From Mycobacterium sp. (GTDB lineage Bacteria; Actinomycetota; Actinomycetes; Mycobacteriales; Mycobacteriaceae), in NCBI GenBank assembly GCA_021732005.1, contig JAKFVT010000024.1:62001-126000 (forward strand): a stretch of 64,000 nt of DNA, given 5' to 3'. The notes under the pieces were generated by a model. It did not search any database. It was given only the letters and a program-made list of their open reading frames with translations, and was not told the DNA's origin. How positions within the stretch are numbered: position 1 is the first letter of the stretch; each line of letters starts with the position of its first letter. Below are positions 8,834-18,615 of this stretch, one piece after another. A program made the translations under genes and the position numbers.

Positions 8834-10599
8834 GCACCTCGTCGCACACCGAGGCCATCACGATGAGCCTGCACGAGGCCTCGCCCGAAGACCTGGTCCG
8901 TGAGATGTCCGACGACACCGTCCTCGAATTGGGTTGGGGCCGACTGATTTTCGGGCAGACCTTCGAGAACCCCGACAAGCTGGCCGCGGTGCTGCAGCAG
9001 GAGGAGCAGGGCCGGCGCGACATCTGCATCTACGCCCGCGAATCGCATGTGCTGGTGGCCAAGTCGCCGGCCGAGCTGTTCATCGACCCCAGCCACACCT
9101 ACCGCTGGCGGCTGCACCCCGACGACCCCGACGTGCCGACACCGGCCGGGTTCACCGTGCGTCCGCTGCGCGATCAGACCGAGGCCGACGAGATGAACCG
9201 GGTGTACGTGCGCTGCGGCATGGTGCCCGCCCCCACCGAATTGATCTGGAACAACCACCTGCACCGCGACGCGGTGGAGTATCTCGTCGCGGTGCGCGAC
9301 GACGACGGGTCGGTGGTCGGCACGGTCACCGGCGTCGACCACAAGCGCCTGTTCAACGATCCCGAGGACGGCTCCAGCCTGTGGTCGCTGGCGGTCGACC
9401 CGACCGCCAGCCTGCCCGGCATCGGCGCATCGCTGACCCGCACGCTGGCCGCCATCTTCCGTGAGCGCGGCCGCGCCTACCTGGACCTCTCGGTGGCCTA
9501 CGACAACGACGCCGCGATCGCGCTGTACGAGAAGCTCGGCTTCCAGCGCGTTCCGGTGCTGGCCGTCAAGCGCAAGAACGCGATCAACGAACCGCTGTTC
9601 ACCCCGGCGTCCGAGACTGTCGACGATCTGAACCCGTACGCGCGCATCATCGCCGACGAGGCCATGCGCCGCGGGATCCGCATCGAGGTCCTCGACGCCG
9701 AGACCGGTGAGATGCGATTGTCCTACGGCGGCCGCAGCGTGGTGACGCGAGAGTCGTTGAGCGAATACACCTCCGCGGTCGCGATGAGCCGGTGCGACGA
9801 CAAGCGACTGACCCGTCGCATCGTGTCCGAGGCGGGCATCGTCGTGCCGCGGGGCCGCCTGGCCACCTTCGATCACGACGACCACGCCTTCCTGGCCGAG
9901 GTCGGCGACGTCGTCGTCAAGCCGACCCGCGGCGAGCAGGGCAAGGGCATCACCGTCGGGATCGACAGCCCCGAGGCGCTGGACGCCGCCCTGTCACGGG
10001 CTCGTGAACAGCACCCCGAGGTGCTGATCGAACAACGCGCCTGCGGCGACGATCTTCGTCTGGTGGTCATCGATGGCAAGGTCGTCGCCGCCGCTCTGCG
10101 CAAACCGGCCGAGGTCGTCGGCACCGGCAAACACACCATCCGGGAACTCATCGAAACCCAGAGCCGCCGCCGCGCCGCGGCCACCGGTGGCGAATCCCGT
10201 ATCCCCCTCGACGACGTCACCGAAGCGACTGTCGCCGAGGCCGGTTGGTCGTTCGACAACGTCCTTCCCGAAAGCGAGCGGCTTCGTGTGCGCAAGACCG
10301 CAAACCTGCACCAGGGCGGCACCATTCACGATGTGACAGCCATCGTTCATCCCGAACTGTGCCGGGTCGCCGTGGTGGCGGCCGACGCCATCAGCATCCC
10401 GGTCACCGGCATCGATCTCCTGGTGCCCGACGCGACCCGCGACGAGTATGTGTTCATCGAAGCCAACGAGCGGCCCGGGCTGGCCAATCACCAGCCACAG
10501 CCCACCGCACAGGCTTTCGTCGACTTCCTGTTCCCCGGACAGCCGGGTCTACCCCAGGCGTGGACCCCCAGCGAGGCGACGGACACGCCGCCTCCCTAG
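8830..10599 (+). CDS. ngg: N-acetylglutaminylglutamine synthetase (GNAT + ATP-grasp fusion)
   Basis: This 589-residue bifunctional enzyme has an N-terminal leader of about 95 residues, then a GNAT acetyltransferase domain (about 100-245, with SLWSLAVDPTASLPGIG and AIALYEKLGF), then an ATP-grasp ligase domain (about 315-570, with VVKPTRGEQGKGITVGI and EANERPGLANHQ) related to cyanophycin synthetase. The domain order matches known Ngg. I chose the ATG at 8830 because it overlaps the asnO stop; the reading frame is open 390 bp upstream but there it runs antiphase over asnO. Acetylation and dipeptide ligation feed the upstream amidotransferase. Confidence 0.9.
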   Translation: MSTSSHTEAITMSLHEASPEDLVREMSDDTVLELGWGRLIFGQTFENPDKLAAVLQQEEQGRRDICIYARESHVLVAKSPAELFIDPSHTYRWRLHPDDPDVPTPAGFTVRPLRDQTEADEMNRVYVRCGMVPAPTELIWNNHLHRDAVEYLVAVRDDDGSVVGTVTGVDHKRLFNDPEDGSSLWSLAVDPTASLPGIGASLTRTLAAIFRERGRAYLDLSVAYDNDAAIALYEKLGFQRVPVLAVKRKNAINEPLFTPASETVDDLNPYARIIADEAMRRGIRIEVLDAETGEMRLSYGGRSVVTRESLSEYTSAVAMSRCDDKRLTRRIVSEAGIVVPRGRLATFDHDDHAFLAEVGDVVVKPTRGEQGKGITVGIDSPEALDAALSRAREQHPEVLIEQRACGDDLRLVVIDGKVVAAALRKPAEVVGTGKHTIRELIETQSRRRAAATGGESRIPLDDVTEATVAEAGWSFDNVLPESERLRVRKTANLHQGGTIHDVTAIVHPELCRVAVVAADAISIPVTGIDLLVPDATRDEYVFIEANERPGLANHQPQPTAQAFVDFLFPGQPGLPQAWTPSEATDTPPP

Positions 10600-10601
10600 A
10601 T

Positions 10602-11165
10602 TCACCAGGTGCTGGTGCGTAACACGATTTCCGCGGCCAACTGCGCGGTGGACTCGGCGGCATTGCGCCTGCCGGTGAACTCCACCAGTCGGTAGTCGCT
10701 GTAGACATACCGCTGGCTGGCCCTGGCCATGGCCCGGGCGGCCGGGGTACTGACCAGTGCGGTGGTGTTGATCTCCACCGGCGGGCAATCCTCGTCGCGG
10801 ACCACGCCGTTCTGGTCGGGTACGCGCGGGTGTCCACGGTCGATCACGACAAGGCCGGTGAACCGGTCGAGACGGGTGGCCGCGAGTTCCCAGGCGAGTT
10901 CGGCGCCGGCGCGATCCCCCACCAGGATTCCCCACCGGACGTCGAGCGCGTCGAGGATGCCGATGACCGCTTTGGGATGTAGCCGGGGGTCGGCGCCAAT
11001 GACGACCGTGCGGACCGACGCCGTGTGCAAGCGCTGACAGACCCCGTCATAGGCAGCCGGTGCATGCTGGGCTGCACCCAGCAACACGACATAGGGGCCC
11101 TTCTCCGGACCGGTCACGCTGACCGGCACGGGGAACCCATCGACAGTCACCATCGTCGAAGGCAT
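10602..11165 (-). CDS. Alpha/beta-hydrolase-like protein lacking the nucleophile serine
   Basis: This short 187-residue protein has an alpha/beta-hydrolase-type beginning (YVVLLGAAQHAPAAYD) and an elbow region at LVGDRAGAELAWE. The usual G-x-S-x-G would be read here as GDRAG, so the nucleophile position is Arg rather than Ser. It is shorter than active members and may be a non-catalytic homologue. It is the last gene of the leftward run from DUF1707 and map, converging with ngg with only 2 bp between stops. Function unknown. Confidence 0.65.
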   Translation of the reverse strand: MPSTMVTVDGFPVPVSVTGPEKGPYVVLLGAAQHAPAAYDGVCQRLHTASVRTVVIGADPRLHPKAVIGILDALDVRWGILVGDRAGAELAWELAATRLDRFTGLVVIDRGHPRVPDQNGVVRDEDCPPVEINTTALVSTPAARAMARASQRYVYSDYRLVEFTGRRNAAESTAQLAAEIVLRTSTW

Positions 11166-11226
11166 TTCGCCACGTTACTGCGAAAGTGGCGTTCCCGAGG
11201 CAGTTTCCGCAGGGTTCCTCATCTCC

Positions 11227-11895
11227 TCAGATCGCGTTACGGATCTTCACAGCTTGCTTGGCAAACACGTCCAGGAACGTCTGCGGCAGTGACGCTTTCG
11301 CAGCGATGCTGGGATCAGATGCGGGAAAAGCGATTCCGAAAACTCCATACCGGCCCACATTCTGGAACGCCATGTAAACACTACTGGCCGAACCCATCAG
11401 CTGCATCGTTTGCTGATACGCCAGCGCATCGTCACTCAAGCCGGGAAGCTCCGTGGTGGTGATCGGGATGCCCTTGCTACGGGTGTCGAAGTAGGTTTCG
11501 AACTGGGCGCAGCGTCCGGCCGCCGCCTCGAGCTTGTCCAGATCCAGGGGCCACGACAGGACCGTCATCACGATGCGTGTGCCGTTGTAGGTGGCTGCGT
11601 ATTTGGCCGCGCTGCCCGGCCCGCGTTCGGCCGAGTCGGCGATCACATTGGTCAGGGCGTTCGCGCAGCCCTCCGGTTGCGAACGCATCGACGGTGGACT
11701 ACCGGTGTTGTCAGGCTGACCGAGCTGCTCGACGATGCGGTCATACTGCACGCCGGGCGGGAAATCGGCCGGCGCCAGCGTGGCCTTCTCCAGCGTGGCG
11801 CCCGGCCACGTCGCGGTTCCCGACACCGTCGACCCGCAGCCGGCGACCAGGACCGCAGCCGCCGACACGGTGACCAGAACTGCCCGACCCGACAT
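11227..11895 (-). CDS. Exported lipoprotein, function unknown
   Basis: This 222-residue protein has a lipoprotein signal peptide: a hydrophobic stretch ending in VLVAGC, with lipid-modified Cys near residue 20, followed by a Ser/Thr/Gly linker. The mature part resembles small mycobacterial cell-envelope lipoproteins (ATLAPADFPPGVQYD, then a conserved Cys in QPEGCANAL and another in GRCAQFE) and may be a paired-Cys sensor-type fold. The ATG at 11895 starts right at the signal peptide, 5 bp after the cobQ stop, so it is in the same operon. Confidence 0.8.
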   Translation of the reverse strand: MSGRAVLVTVSAAAVLVAGCGSTVSGTATWPGATLEKATLAPADFPPGVQYDRIVEQLGQPDNTGSPPSMRSQPEGCANALTNVIADSAERGPGSAAKYAATYNGTRIVMTVLSWPLDLDKLEAAAGRCAQFETYFDTRSKGIPITTTELPGLSDDALAYQQTMQLMGSASSVYMAFQNVGRYGVFGIAFPASDPSIAAKASLPQTFLDVFAKQAVKIRNAI

Positions 11896-11900
11896 GAGTT

Positions 11901-13424
11901 TCAGGGTAGGCGATGCAATCGGGTGCTCACCGTCGGACGCACCGGCGCACCGCCGCTGATCAGGGACAACAGGGCATCGATGTCGAGGTGGGCGACCAGC
12001 AGATCGGCCATCAGATCGAGCTGGGCATCCCGGCGCGCAGGCACGCTGACATCGGTCGCGACCTCGAAACCGGTCCGGCCCGCGGCCGCCGCGACCGTGG
12101 TCAGCCACCCGCGCCGGAACTCGTCGTTGTCCAGCAGGCCGTGCCAGTGGGTGCCGAACACCGCGCCCCGCAGGTAACCCTGGACGGCGCCGTCGGCGTC
12201 GAACCAGCCGTCCTCGGCACAGCTCGATATCCGGCCGTGGTGGATTTCGTAGCCGCTCAACGGACTCTCCCAGTGCCGCAGCACCTTCTCGGGCGCGAAG
12301 TCGATCTCGGCATCGAGCAGTCCCAACCCCTCGACATCACCCGTCCGGGTTTCGACGGTGTCACCGATGCGCCGAGCCAGCATCTGAAAACCGCCGCAGA
12401 TGCCGAGGACCGGGCCACCGGAGTGCGCATGCGCGGTGATCGCATCGGCCAGGCCCCGCTCCCGCAGCCAGCCGAGGTCGGCGACGGTCGCCTTGCTGCC
12501 GGGGATGACGACGACGTCGGCGTCGGCCAGTTCCGCAGGTTCACTGACCCACCGGACCAGCACGCCCGGTTCGCAGGCCAGCGCTTCGACATCGGTGGAA
12601 TTGGAGATGCGCGGCAGACGGATCGCCGCGACGCGTAGCCGCTGCTCACCGCGCGGCGGAGCCGGAACACCGACCACATGCCCGGCCACCACCGACACTG
12701 AATCCTCGGCGTCCAGCCACAGCCCGTCGCTGTACGGCACGATGCCGTAGGTGGGCCGGCCGGTGAGCTCGGCGAGCTGGTCGAGGCCTGGGGCCAGCAG
12801 CGCCGGATCCCCGCGGAACTTGTTGACGATGAAGCCCGCGATCAGCGCCTGGTCTTCCGGCGACAGCACGGCGACGGTGCCGAACAGGTGAGCCAGCAGA
12901 CCACCGCGGTCGATGTCGCCGACGATCACCACCGGCAGATCGGCCGCCCGGGCCAACCCCATGTTGGCCAGATCGGTTGCCCGCAAGTTGATTTCGGCAG
13001 GCGATCCCGCACCTTCGCACAGCACGATGTCGAATTCGGCGCGCAGCGACGCCAGTTCGTCGGCGACCACGCCGGCGAGCCGGTCGCGATGCTGGATGTA
13101 GTCGGCCGCGCCGACCGTACCGACCGGGTGGCCCCTGATCACCAACTGGGAGGTGCGATCGCTACCGGGTTTGAGCAGCACCGGGTTGAACCGGGTACTG
13201 GGCGCCAGACCTGCCGCGCGCGCCTGCATACCCTGGGCCCGGCCGATCTCGCCGCCGACCCCTTCCGCGTCCAGGGCGACAACCGAGTTGTTGCTCATGT
13301 TCTGCGCCTTGAACGGTGCCACGCGAATTCCCTTGCGCGCCAACAATCGGCACAGTCCCGCGACGACCATCGACTTGCCGGCATCCGATGTCGTTCCGGC
13401 GATCAGCAGCGCGCCCCCGCTCAT
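11901..13424 (-). CDS. cobQ: Cobyric acid synthase CobQ
   Basis: This 507-residue enzyme amidates adenosylcobyrinate a,c-diamide at four positions in cobalamin synthesis. The N-terminal dethiobiotin-synthetase-like ATPase has [20 protein letters not shown] and [12 protein letters not shown] are CobQ hallmarks. The C-terminal glutaminase domain carries the nucleophile Cys in GICGGFQML and a His near [10 protein letters not shown]. The ATG at 13424 ([16 protein letters not shown]) aligns with the start of Mtb CobQ1; an ATG 12 codons upstream (13460) is possible. No B12 riboswitch fits in the 73-bp gap after map. Confidence 0.92.
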   Translation of the reverse strand: MSGGALLIAGTTSDAGKSMVVAGLCRLLARKGIRVAPFKAQNMSNNSVVALDAEGVGGEIGRAQGMQARAAGLAPSTRFNPVLLKPGSDRTSQLVIRGHPVGTVGAADYIQHRDRLAGVVADELASLRAEFDIVLCEGAGSPAEINLRATDLANMGLARAADLPVVIVGDIDRGGLLAHLFGTVAVLSPEDQALIAGFIVNKFRGDPALLAPGLDQLAELTGRPTYGIVPYSDGLWLDAEDSVSVVAGHVVGVPAPPRGEQRLRVAAIRLPRISNSTDVEALACEPGVLVRWVSEPAELADADVVVIPGSKATVADLGWLRERGLADAITAHAHSGGPVLGICGGFQMLARRIGDTVETRTGDVEGLGLLDAEIDFAPEKVLRHWESPLSGYEIHHGRISSCAEDGWFDADGAVQGYLRGAVFGTHWHGLLDNDEFRRGWLTTVAAAAGRTGFEVATDVSVPARRDAQLDLMADLLVAHLDIDALLSLISGGAPVRPTVSTRLHRLP

Positions 13425-13497
13425 GTCGACGTGCCGAGCGTGCGGTGTCGTACGCAACACGCCGCTGATCGCGTACGAGGACGCACACTCGCCACGA

Positions 13498-14358
13498 CTA
13501 CGGCGCCAGCGTCAGAATTTCCGCGCCGTCCTCGGTGACGACCAGTGTGTGCTCGAACTGCGCGGTCCACTTGCGGTCCTTGGTGGCGACCGTCCAGCCG
13601 TCGTCCCAGATCTCGTAGTCGAGCGCCCCGAGGTTGATCATCGGCTCGATGGTGAACGTCATCCCCGGCTCCAGCACGGTCTCCACCTCAGGCTGGTCAT
13701 AGTGCAGCACCACCAGCCCGTTGTGGAACGTGGTGCCGATTCCGTGACCGGTGAAGTCGCGAACAACGTTGTAGCCGAACCGGTTTGCGTACGCCTCGAT
13801 GACCCGGCCGACCACCGACAGGGCCCGGCCGGGCTTGACGGCCTTGATCGCGCGCATCGTCGCCTCGTGCGTGCGCTCGACCAGCAGGCGATGCTCCTCG
13901 CTGACCTCGCCCGCCAAGAAGGTGGCGTTGGTGTCACCGTGCACACCGTTGATGTAGGCCGTCACATCGATGTTGACGATGTCGCCGTCCTCGACGACGG
14001 TTGAGTCGGGGATGCCGTGGCAGATGATCTCGTTCAGCGACGTGCAGCACGACTTCGGGAATCCCTTGTAGTGCAACGTCGAGGGGTAGGCGCCGTGATC
14101 GATCATGTAGTCGTGGGCGATGCGGTCGAGCTCGTCGGTGGTGACCCCCGGCGCGACGGCCTTACCCGCCTCGGCCAGCGCGCCTGCGGCGATCCGCCCG
14201 GCGATGCGCATCTTCTCGATCACCTCGGGCGTTTGGACCCACGGCTCGCTGCCTTCCGCGACCGTCGACTTACCGACGTATTCCGGTCGCTCGATCGCCT
14301 TCGGGACAGGCAGTTCCGGTGCAACGGTTCCGGGCCGGAGTGCAGTACGTACGGGCAT
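13498..14358 (-). CDS. map: Methionine aminopeptidase, type Ic (MapB-like)
   Basis: This 286-residue enzyme removes N-terminal Met. All metal and catalytic residues are present and match Mtb MapB numbering: His114, Asp131, Asp142, His205, Glu238, Glu269. A Pro-rich N-terminal extension of about 40 residues ([19 protein letters not shown]) is the type Ic linker, thought to contact the ribosome. It follows the DUF1707 gene by 9 bp and precedes cobQ. Confidence 0.96.
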   Translation of the reverse strand: MPVRTALRPGTVAPELPVPKAIERPEYVGKSTVAEGSEPWVQTPEVIEKMRIAGRIAAGALAEAGKAVAPGVTTDELDRIAHDYMIDHGAYPSTLHYKGFPKSCCTSLNEIICHGIPDSTVVEDGDIVNIDVTAYINGVHGDTNATFLAGEVSEEHRLLVERTHEATMRAIKAVKPGRALSVVGRVIEAYANRFGYNVVRDFTGHGIGTTFHNGLVVLHYDQPEVETVLEPGMTFTIEPMINLGALDYEIWDDGWTVATKDRKWTAQFEHTLVVTEDGAEILTLAP

Positions 14359-14367
14359 GTTGCCAGC

Positions 14368-14943
14368 CTAGTGGCGGCGCAGCAGCGGACGCTTGCGGCC
14401 GCGAACGTTGACCGACCCCATGACCACCCGGCCGGTGAGCACGACGTGCGGGGTGCCCTCGGCCGGAGCGTCCTTGCGACGGTCGCGGGCGCTCCCGGCG
14501 TACACGGTCACGTCGTCGATGGAGGCGCTGGCGCCGTCGGGCAGCCGCAAATCCAACGACCCGCGCACCATGTCGAGCTCGATCACGACGACCGGCCCGG
14601 CGAACCGCGCGTTGGTCAGGTCGAGGTCGACCGAACCCAAGCGGCGCACCAGCGCCAGCCGAGTCGGCACCGTCCACTCGCCCTGCCGCCTCAGCGAGCC
14701 CATCCAGCCGCGCAGTTCAACCCGGTCGGCGGCGGAGGTGACGATCGCACCGGGCCCCGGCAGGTCGTCGACCAAGACCTCGAGATCGGAATGCATCCGC
14801 GCCGCCGACACCTGGGCCGACCGCTCCTCGAATTCGCCGATGTCGATCAGCCCGAGCGCGACGGCGTTGTGCAGCCTCCGCAGCGTCCCGTTGCGGTCGG
14901 CGTCGGAAACCCGCAGCCCAGAGGTGTGTTCGATTCCGGTCAT
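14368..14943 (-). CDS. DUF1707 domain protein
   Basis: This 191-residue actinobacterial protein begins with a DUF1707 helix pair (LRVSDADRNGTLRRLHNAVALG), with the typical DADRE/N-type motif and VALGLIDIGEFEERSAQ. The C-terminal half is a beta-rich region resembling the cell-wall-active antibiotic response type domain (GSVDLDLTNARFAGPVVVIELDMVRGSLDLRLP). No membrane segment is seen. It heads the map-cobQ run. The biochemical function is not known. Confidence 0.85.
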   Translation of the reverse strand: MTGIEHTSGLRVSDADRNGTLRRLHNAVALGLIDIGEFEERSAQVSAARMHSDLEVLVDDLPGPGAIVTSAADRVELRGWMGSLRRQGEWTVPTRLALVRRLGSVDLDLTNARFAGPVVVIELDMVRGSLDLRLPDGASASIDDVTVYAGSARDRRKDAPAEGTPHVVLTGRVVMGSVNVRGRKRPLLRRH

Positions 14944-14986
14944 GGCCTATCCACGGTACCTGCTCGACCTCGACTAGCCTGGGCCG

Positions 14987-15388
14987 ATGAGTGCGTGGAT
15001 CTTTGGGCTGCCGCGCCGAACAGTCCTGATCGGAGCCGCCGTCGCACCGATCGCCGCATGCAATGCCGACACCGGTGAGCTCGTGTCCCCGGCGACGACC
15101 AGTGCGCCGGGTCAGGTGCTGGCGGCGACCACAGACATCCCGGTGGGATCGGGCAAGGTGATCGGCGACACCGTCGTCACCCAGCCCACCGCCGGCGTCT
15201 TCGAGGGATTCGTGGCCCGGTGCACGCACGCGGGCTGCAAGCTGTCCACGGTGACCGACGGCACGCTCGATTGCCCGTGCCACGGCAGCAGGTTCGGCCT
15301 GGACGGCGCGGTGCTGCGCGGCCCCGCCGTGACGCCGCTGACCCAGGTCGCGGTAAAAGTCGCGGGCGGCAACGTCGTCGTCGGCTGA
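14987..15388 (+). CDS. Exported Rieske [2Fe-2S] protein
   Basis: This 133-residue protein has a Tat-type leader (PRRTVLIGAAVAPIAAC); the Cys at its end could also be a lipobox cysteine. The Rieske fold carries both cluster motifs, CTHAGCKL (Cys-x-His) and CPCHGSRF (Cys-x-x-His). It is small and has no partner subunit next to it, so it is probably a stand-alone electron-transfer protein outside the membrane. It is divergent from DUF1707 and converges on the nitronate monooxygenase with a 1-bp gap. Confidence 0.9.
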   Translation: MSAWIFGLPRRTVLIGAAVAPIAACNADTGELVSPATTSAPGQVLAATTDIPVGSGKVIGDTVVTQPTAGVFEGFVARCTHAGCKLSTVTDGTLDCPCHGSRFGLDGAVLRGPAVTPLTQVAVKVAGGNVVVG

Positions 15389-15389
15389 C

Positions 15390-16304
15390 TCAGAGCCGGG
15401 CCGCGGCCCCGGTGAGGACGCCCTGGGCACCAAGCCAGGTATCGCGGACGATATCGGCGACCGGCAGAACCTCGCCGATGCGCGACGAGACCTGACCGGT
15501 GTTGGCCACGCTGGCCTCCATGTCGCCCTCGAAATAGAGTTCGGTGACGCCGCTGATCAGCGGCGCCGCGGCACCCTCGGTCGACACCCGACGGGCCAGA
15601 CCGACGTGCAGTACCCGCATCGTGGGATTGCCGGGAAGGTCGAGCAGGATCGTCCCGGAATCGTCGGCGGCGACGATGGCGTCCTTGAAGTTGGCGTGCA
15701 CCGCGGCCTCGCGGCTGGCCAGCATGCGGGTGCCCATCTGGACGCCCTCGGCCCCCAACACCACCGCCGCGGCGGCCGACCGGGCGTCGCAGATCCCGCC
15801 CGCCGCGATCAGGGGCAGATCGACCTGGTCGGCGATCAGCGGCAGCAGCACCAAAGTGGACGCCCCGAGCGCGGATTTGAAACCCCCACCCTCGACACCC
15901 TCGACCACCAGCGCATCCACCCCGGCGTCGACGGCTTTGAGGGCGCCCCGCAGCGAACCCACGACGTGCACGACCGCCATCCCCGCGTCGTGCAGCCGCG
16001 CGGTGAACAGCGCCGGGTCACCCGCGGAGGTGAAGACGTGGCGGATGTTCGCCTCGGCCAGCACGTCGACGATCGACGGGTCGCGTTTCCAGCCCTGGAT
16101 CATCAGGTTGGCGGCCACCGGCCGGTCGGTCAGATCACGCACCCGACACAGGTCGGCGCGGCCTTCCGGAGTGAGGGTTTCGATCACTCCGAGTCCCCCG
16201 GCCTCGGACACCGCAGCGGCCAGCGACGCCCGCGCGATGTAGGTCATCGGGGCCTGGACGACGGGATAGGCAACGCCCAGCAGACTCTGAATCCGGTTGG
16301 CCAC
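15390..16304 (-). CDS. Nitronate monooxygenase family FMN enzyme
   Basis: This 304-residue TIM-barrel flavoprotein of the NMO/2-nitropropane dioxygenase family has a start typical of the group (YPVVQAPM), VVEGVEGGGFKS, the FMN phosphate-binding LPLIAAGGICD, and AEGVQMGTRMLAS. It probably detoxifies alkyl nitronates, although many members have unknown substrates. It overlaps no neighbour and converges with the Rieske gene. Confidence 0.9.
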   Translation of the reverse strand: MANRIQSLLGVAYPVVQAPMTYIARASLAAAVSEAGGLGVIETLTPEGRADLCRVRDLTDRPVAANLMIQGWKRDPSIVDVLAEANIRHVFTSAGDPALFTARLHDAGMAVVHVVGSLRGALKAVDAGVDALVVEGVEGGGFKSALGASTLVLLPLIADQVDLPLIAAGGICDARSAAAAVVLGAEGVQMGTRMLASREAAVHANFKDAIVAADDSGTILLDLPGNPTMRVLHVGLARRVSTEGAAAPLISGVTELYFEGDMEASVANTGQVSSRIGEVLPVADIVRDTWLGAQGVLTGAAARL

Positions 16305-16442
16305 GCCTCATCTAAACACTGGGTGTCAGGTGGCGTTTGACAGGCACCGACGCGCAGAAGTTTTGACCACCTGCGTTTAATTTTGGCAACTGCTATATAC
16401 TCGCCGATATTGGCTTTTAGCTGCATAATCCGAGGAAATACG

Positions 16443-16736
16443 ATGCGCTATCAAATAATTGCCCGGCGGATGTCGCCCGCCGACAGCCACGATTATCGCC
16501 ATCTGGTGGCGGTTCAATATCAAGTCGGAAACGATGTCGACACGTGTCCGCGCGAACACATGGTCCGCCGGCTCGAGCGCGGCGACACGGCGTTCGTTGC
16601 GAGCGACCAACACCACTCCGAAGTCGGCGTATTCGACCTGAACACCGCCAGGGCCTTGCGACGGTCCAAGTATCTGCGCAGCTACGGTGACGACGACTTC
16701 TGGAACGAGAGTCTGTCGTACCTACCGACCTTCTGA
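16443..16736 (+). CDS. Small hypothetical protein (possibly DUF3892-like)
   Basis: This 97-residue protein starts at the ATG at 16443, which has a clean GAGGAAA ribosome-binding site; an in-frame ATG 60 bp upstream has none. The sequence (MRYQIIARRMSPADSHDYRH, then REHMVRRLERGDTAFV and a C-terminal aromatic tail) suggests a small beta-rich DUF3892-type protein, but this is a weak match. The gene start and the 70 bp before it are markedly AT-rich for this window, including TATATACT at about 16392, a likely -10 region. Function unknown. Confidence 0.7.
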   Translation: MRYQIIARRMSPADSHDYRHLVAVQYQVGNDVDTCPREHMVRRLERGDTAFVASDQHHSEVGVFDLNTARALRRSKYLRSYGDDDFWNESLSYLPTF

Positions 16737-16745
16737 GGCTGCCGG

Positions 16746-18569
16746 TCAGGCGAGATAATCGGCGGGAAGCTCCTGCAGCATCATCTTGACCATCCGGACC
16801 GCATACTCCGAACTCCCGCCGCCGACGATCAGCGCGGCGAACGCCATATCGCCGCGATAGCCGGCGAACCAGGCGTGCGAGCCACCCGCGAACTCGGCCT
16901 CACCCGTCTTACCCCGCACATCGCCGGCGTCGTTGATGTCCTTGGCGGTGCCGTTGGTGACCACCAGGCGCATCATCGGGCGCAGACCGTCGAGCATCGC
17001 CGGGGAGATCGGCGGATGATCACCGGTCTCGGAGGTCTGGCTGCCCACGATCAGGTGCGGGGTCGGTGTCTTGCCCGCGGCCACGGTCGCGGCCACCAAC
17101 GCCATCCCGAACGGCGTGACCAGGACCTTGCCCTGGCCGAATCCGTCCTCGGTGCGTTCGGCCAGGTTCACCGTCGGCGGCACCGTGCCGGTCACAGTGG
17201 TCAACCCGTCGATGGTGTAGTCCGGGCCGATGCCGTACTGCGAGGCCGCCACGGTCAGCGCGGTCGGCGGCATCCGGCTGGCCAGTTCGGCGAACGTGGT
17301 GTTGCACGAGTTGGCGAACGCCTTCGACATCGGGACCGTGCCGAGGTCGAACTTGTTGTAGTTCGGCACCGTCCGGTGGCCGATGTCGATCTCACCCGGG
17401 CAGCCGAGCAGCGTGTTGGGGGTCGCCATGTTGCGGTCGATGGCCGCACCGGCGGTGACGATCTTGAAGGTCGAGCCGGGCGGATACAGGCCGGTGGTGG
17501 CTGCGGGCCCGTCGGCGTCGGCCGCCGCGTTCTGCGCGACGCCGAGGATCTCGCCGGTCGACGGCTTGATCACCACGAGCATCGCCTTGCGGCCCTGGGT
17601 ATCGACGGCGTGCTGCGCGGCGTTCTGCACGGACCGGTCCAGGGTGATCGAGATCGACGGCGCCGGGGTGGGCGCCACCTCGTGCAGCACGTCGATGTCG
17701 GCGCCGTTCTGGTTGACGCTGACGACCCTCCAGCCGGCCTCGCCGTCGAGCTCGTCGATCACGGCCTTCTTCACCTGGCCCATGACGGCCGGGGCGAAGC
17801 GGTCGTCGGTGGGCAGCAGGTCGGCCTGCGGAGTGACGACGACGCCGGGCAGCAGGTCCAAGGCCTGAGCGACTTTGTCGTGGTCCACCGGCTTCAGGGT
17901 GACCAAATCCAATGGGGCGCTTGACGAGCTGGCCTGCTCGGCGAGGCGCTGCGGGTCCAGGGTGTTGTCGAACTGGCGCAGCTGGTCGGCGACCACCCGC
18001 GAGGTGGACATCAGCGCGGCGCCGGCCTTGGCGGCGTCGAGCTGATACCGATAGAGGTTGGCCGGAGCGAGCACGTCGGTGCCGCCGAGCTCATTGACCG
18101 ACGCCCGCCGCGGCGGATCGGAGCGCAGCGAGAAGTGCTGGTGCTCACCAAGTTTCGGATGTAGTCCGGCCGGGGTCCAGCGGACGTGCCAGTTGCCCTC
18201 GTCGCGGATCATCTGCAGGACGCCGTCGTAGGTCCAGGTCCGTTTCTTGGGCAGCTGCCAGGTGAAGCGGTAGTTCACGCTGCCGGTGTCCTCGGTGTAG
18301 CGCGAGCCGAGGATCTGGGCGTCGAGGTGAGTGGCCTGCAGCCCTGCCCACGCCTCATTCAGCGCGGCCTGGGCGTCGGCCGGGCGGTCGGAGAGCTGGG
18401 CCGCCGACGCGGTGTCCCCCTTGGTGAGGTCGGCGAAAAACTTCTCCGCCGCCGGGCCCGGTCCATCGGGGCGCGGGGTGCACGCAGACAGGGTCGCCGA
18501 CGCCGCCACCACCGCCAAAACCGAGATGACGCCTGTTACTCGTGTTGCCAATGAGGTGCAAGTAGCCAT
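16746..18569 (-). CDS. Penicillin-binding lipoprotein (Rv2864c-like, PBP2A-type)
   Basis: This 607-residue D,D-transpeptidase family lipoprotein has the lipobox Cys30 (LSAC) and an NTF2-like MecA_N domain at about 35-145. A dimerisation region follows, then the transpeptidase domain with SxxK at Ser366-Lys369, SxN at Ser421-Asn423 and KTG at Lys554-Gly556. The ATG at 18569 places the signal peptide at the start; the frame is open 150 bp upstream, but that would put 50 residues before the signal. It probably cross-links peptidoglycan on the outer face of the membrane. A terminator hairpin separates it from the GH16 gene. Confidence 0.93.
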   Translation of the reverse strand: MATCTSLATRVTGVISVLAVVAASATLSACTPRPDGPGPAAEKFFADLTKGDTASAAQLSDRPADAQAALNEAWAGLQATHLDAQILGSRYTEDTGSVNYRFTWQLPKKRTWTYDGVLQMIRDEGNWHVRWTPAGLHPKLGEHQHFSLRSDPPRRASVNELGGTDVLAPANLYRYQLDAAKAGAALMSTSRVVADQLRQFDNTLDPQRLAEQASSSSAPLDLVTLKPVDHDKVAQALDLLPGVVVTPQADLLPTDDRFAPAVMGQVKKAVIDELDGEAGWRVVSVNQNGADIDVLHEVAPTPAPSISITLDRSVQNAAQHAVDTQGRKAMLVVIKPSTGEILGVAQNAAADADGPAATTGLYPPGSTFKIVTAGAAIDRNMATPNTLLGCPGEIDIGHRTVPNYNKFDLGTVPMSKAFANSCNTTFAELASRMPPTALTVAASQYGIGPDYTIDGLTTVTGTVPPTVNLAERTEDGFGQGKVLVTPFGMALVAATVAAGKTPTPHLIVGSQTSETGDHPPISPAMLDGLRPMMRLVVTNGTAKDINDAGDVRGKTGEAEFAGGSHAWFAGYRGDMAFAALIVGGGSSEYAVRMVKMMLQELPADYLA

Positions 18570-18615
18570 TGGGGCAAATGTTATGAGCCCGTGACCCGAA
18601 AATGCCGCAAACACA

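Noticed and set aside
13425..13497. Cobalamin riboswitch before cobQ
   Set aside because: Only 73 bp separate map and cobQ, too short for the element, and no B12-box-like sequence is present. cobQ appears to be read through from map.
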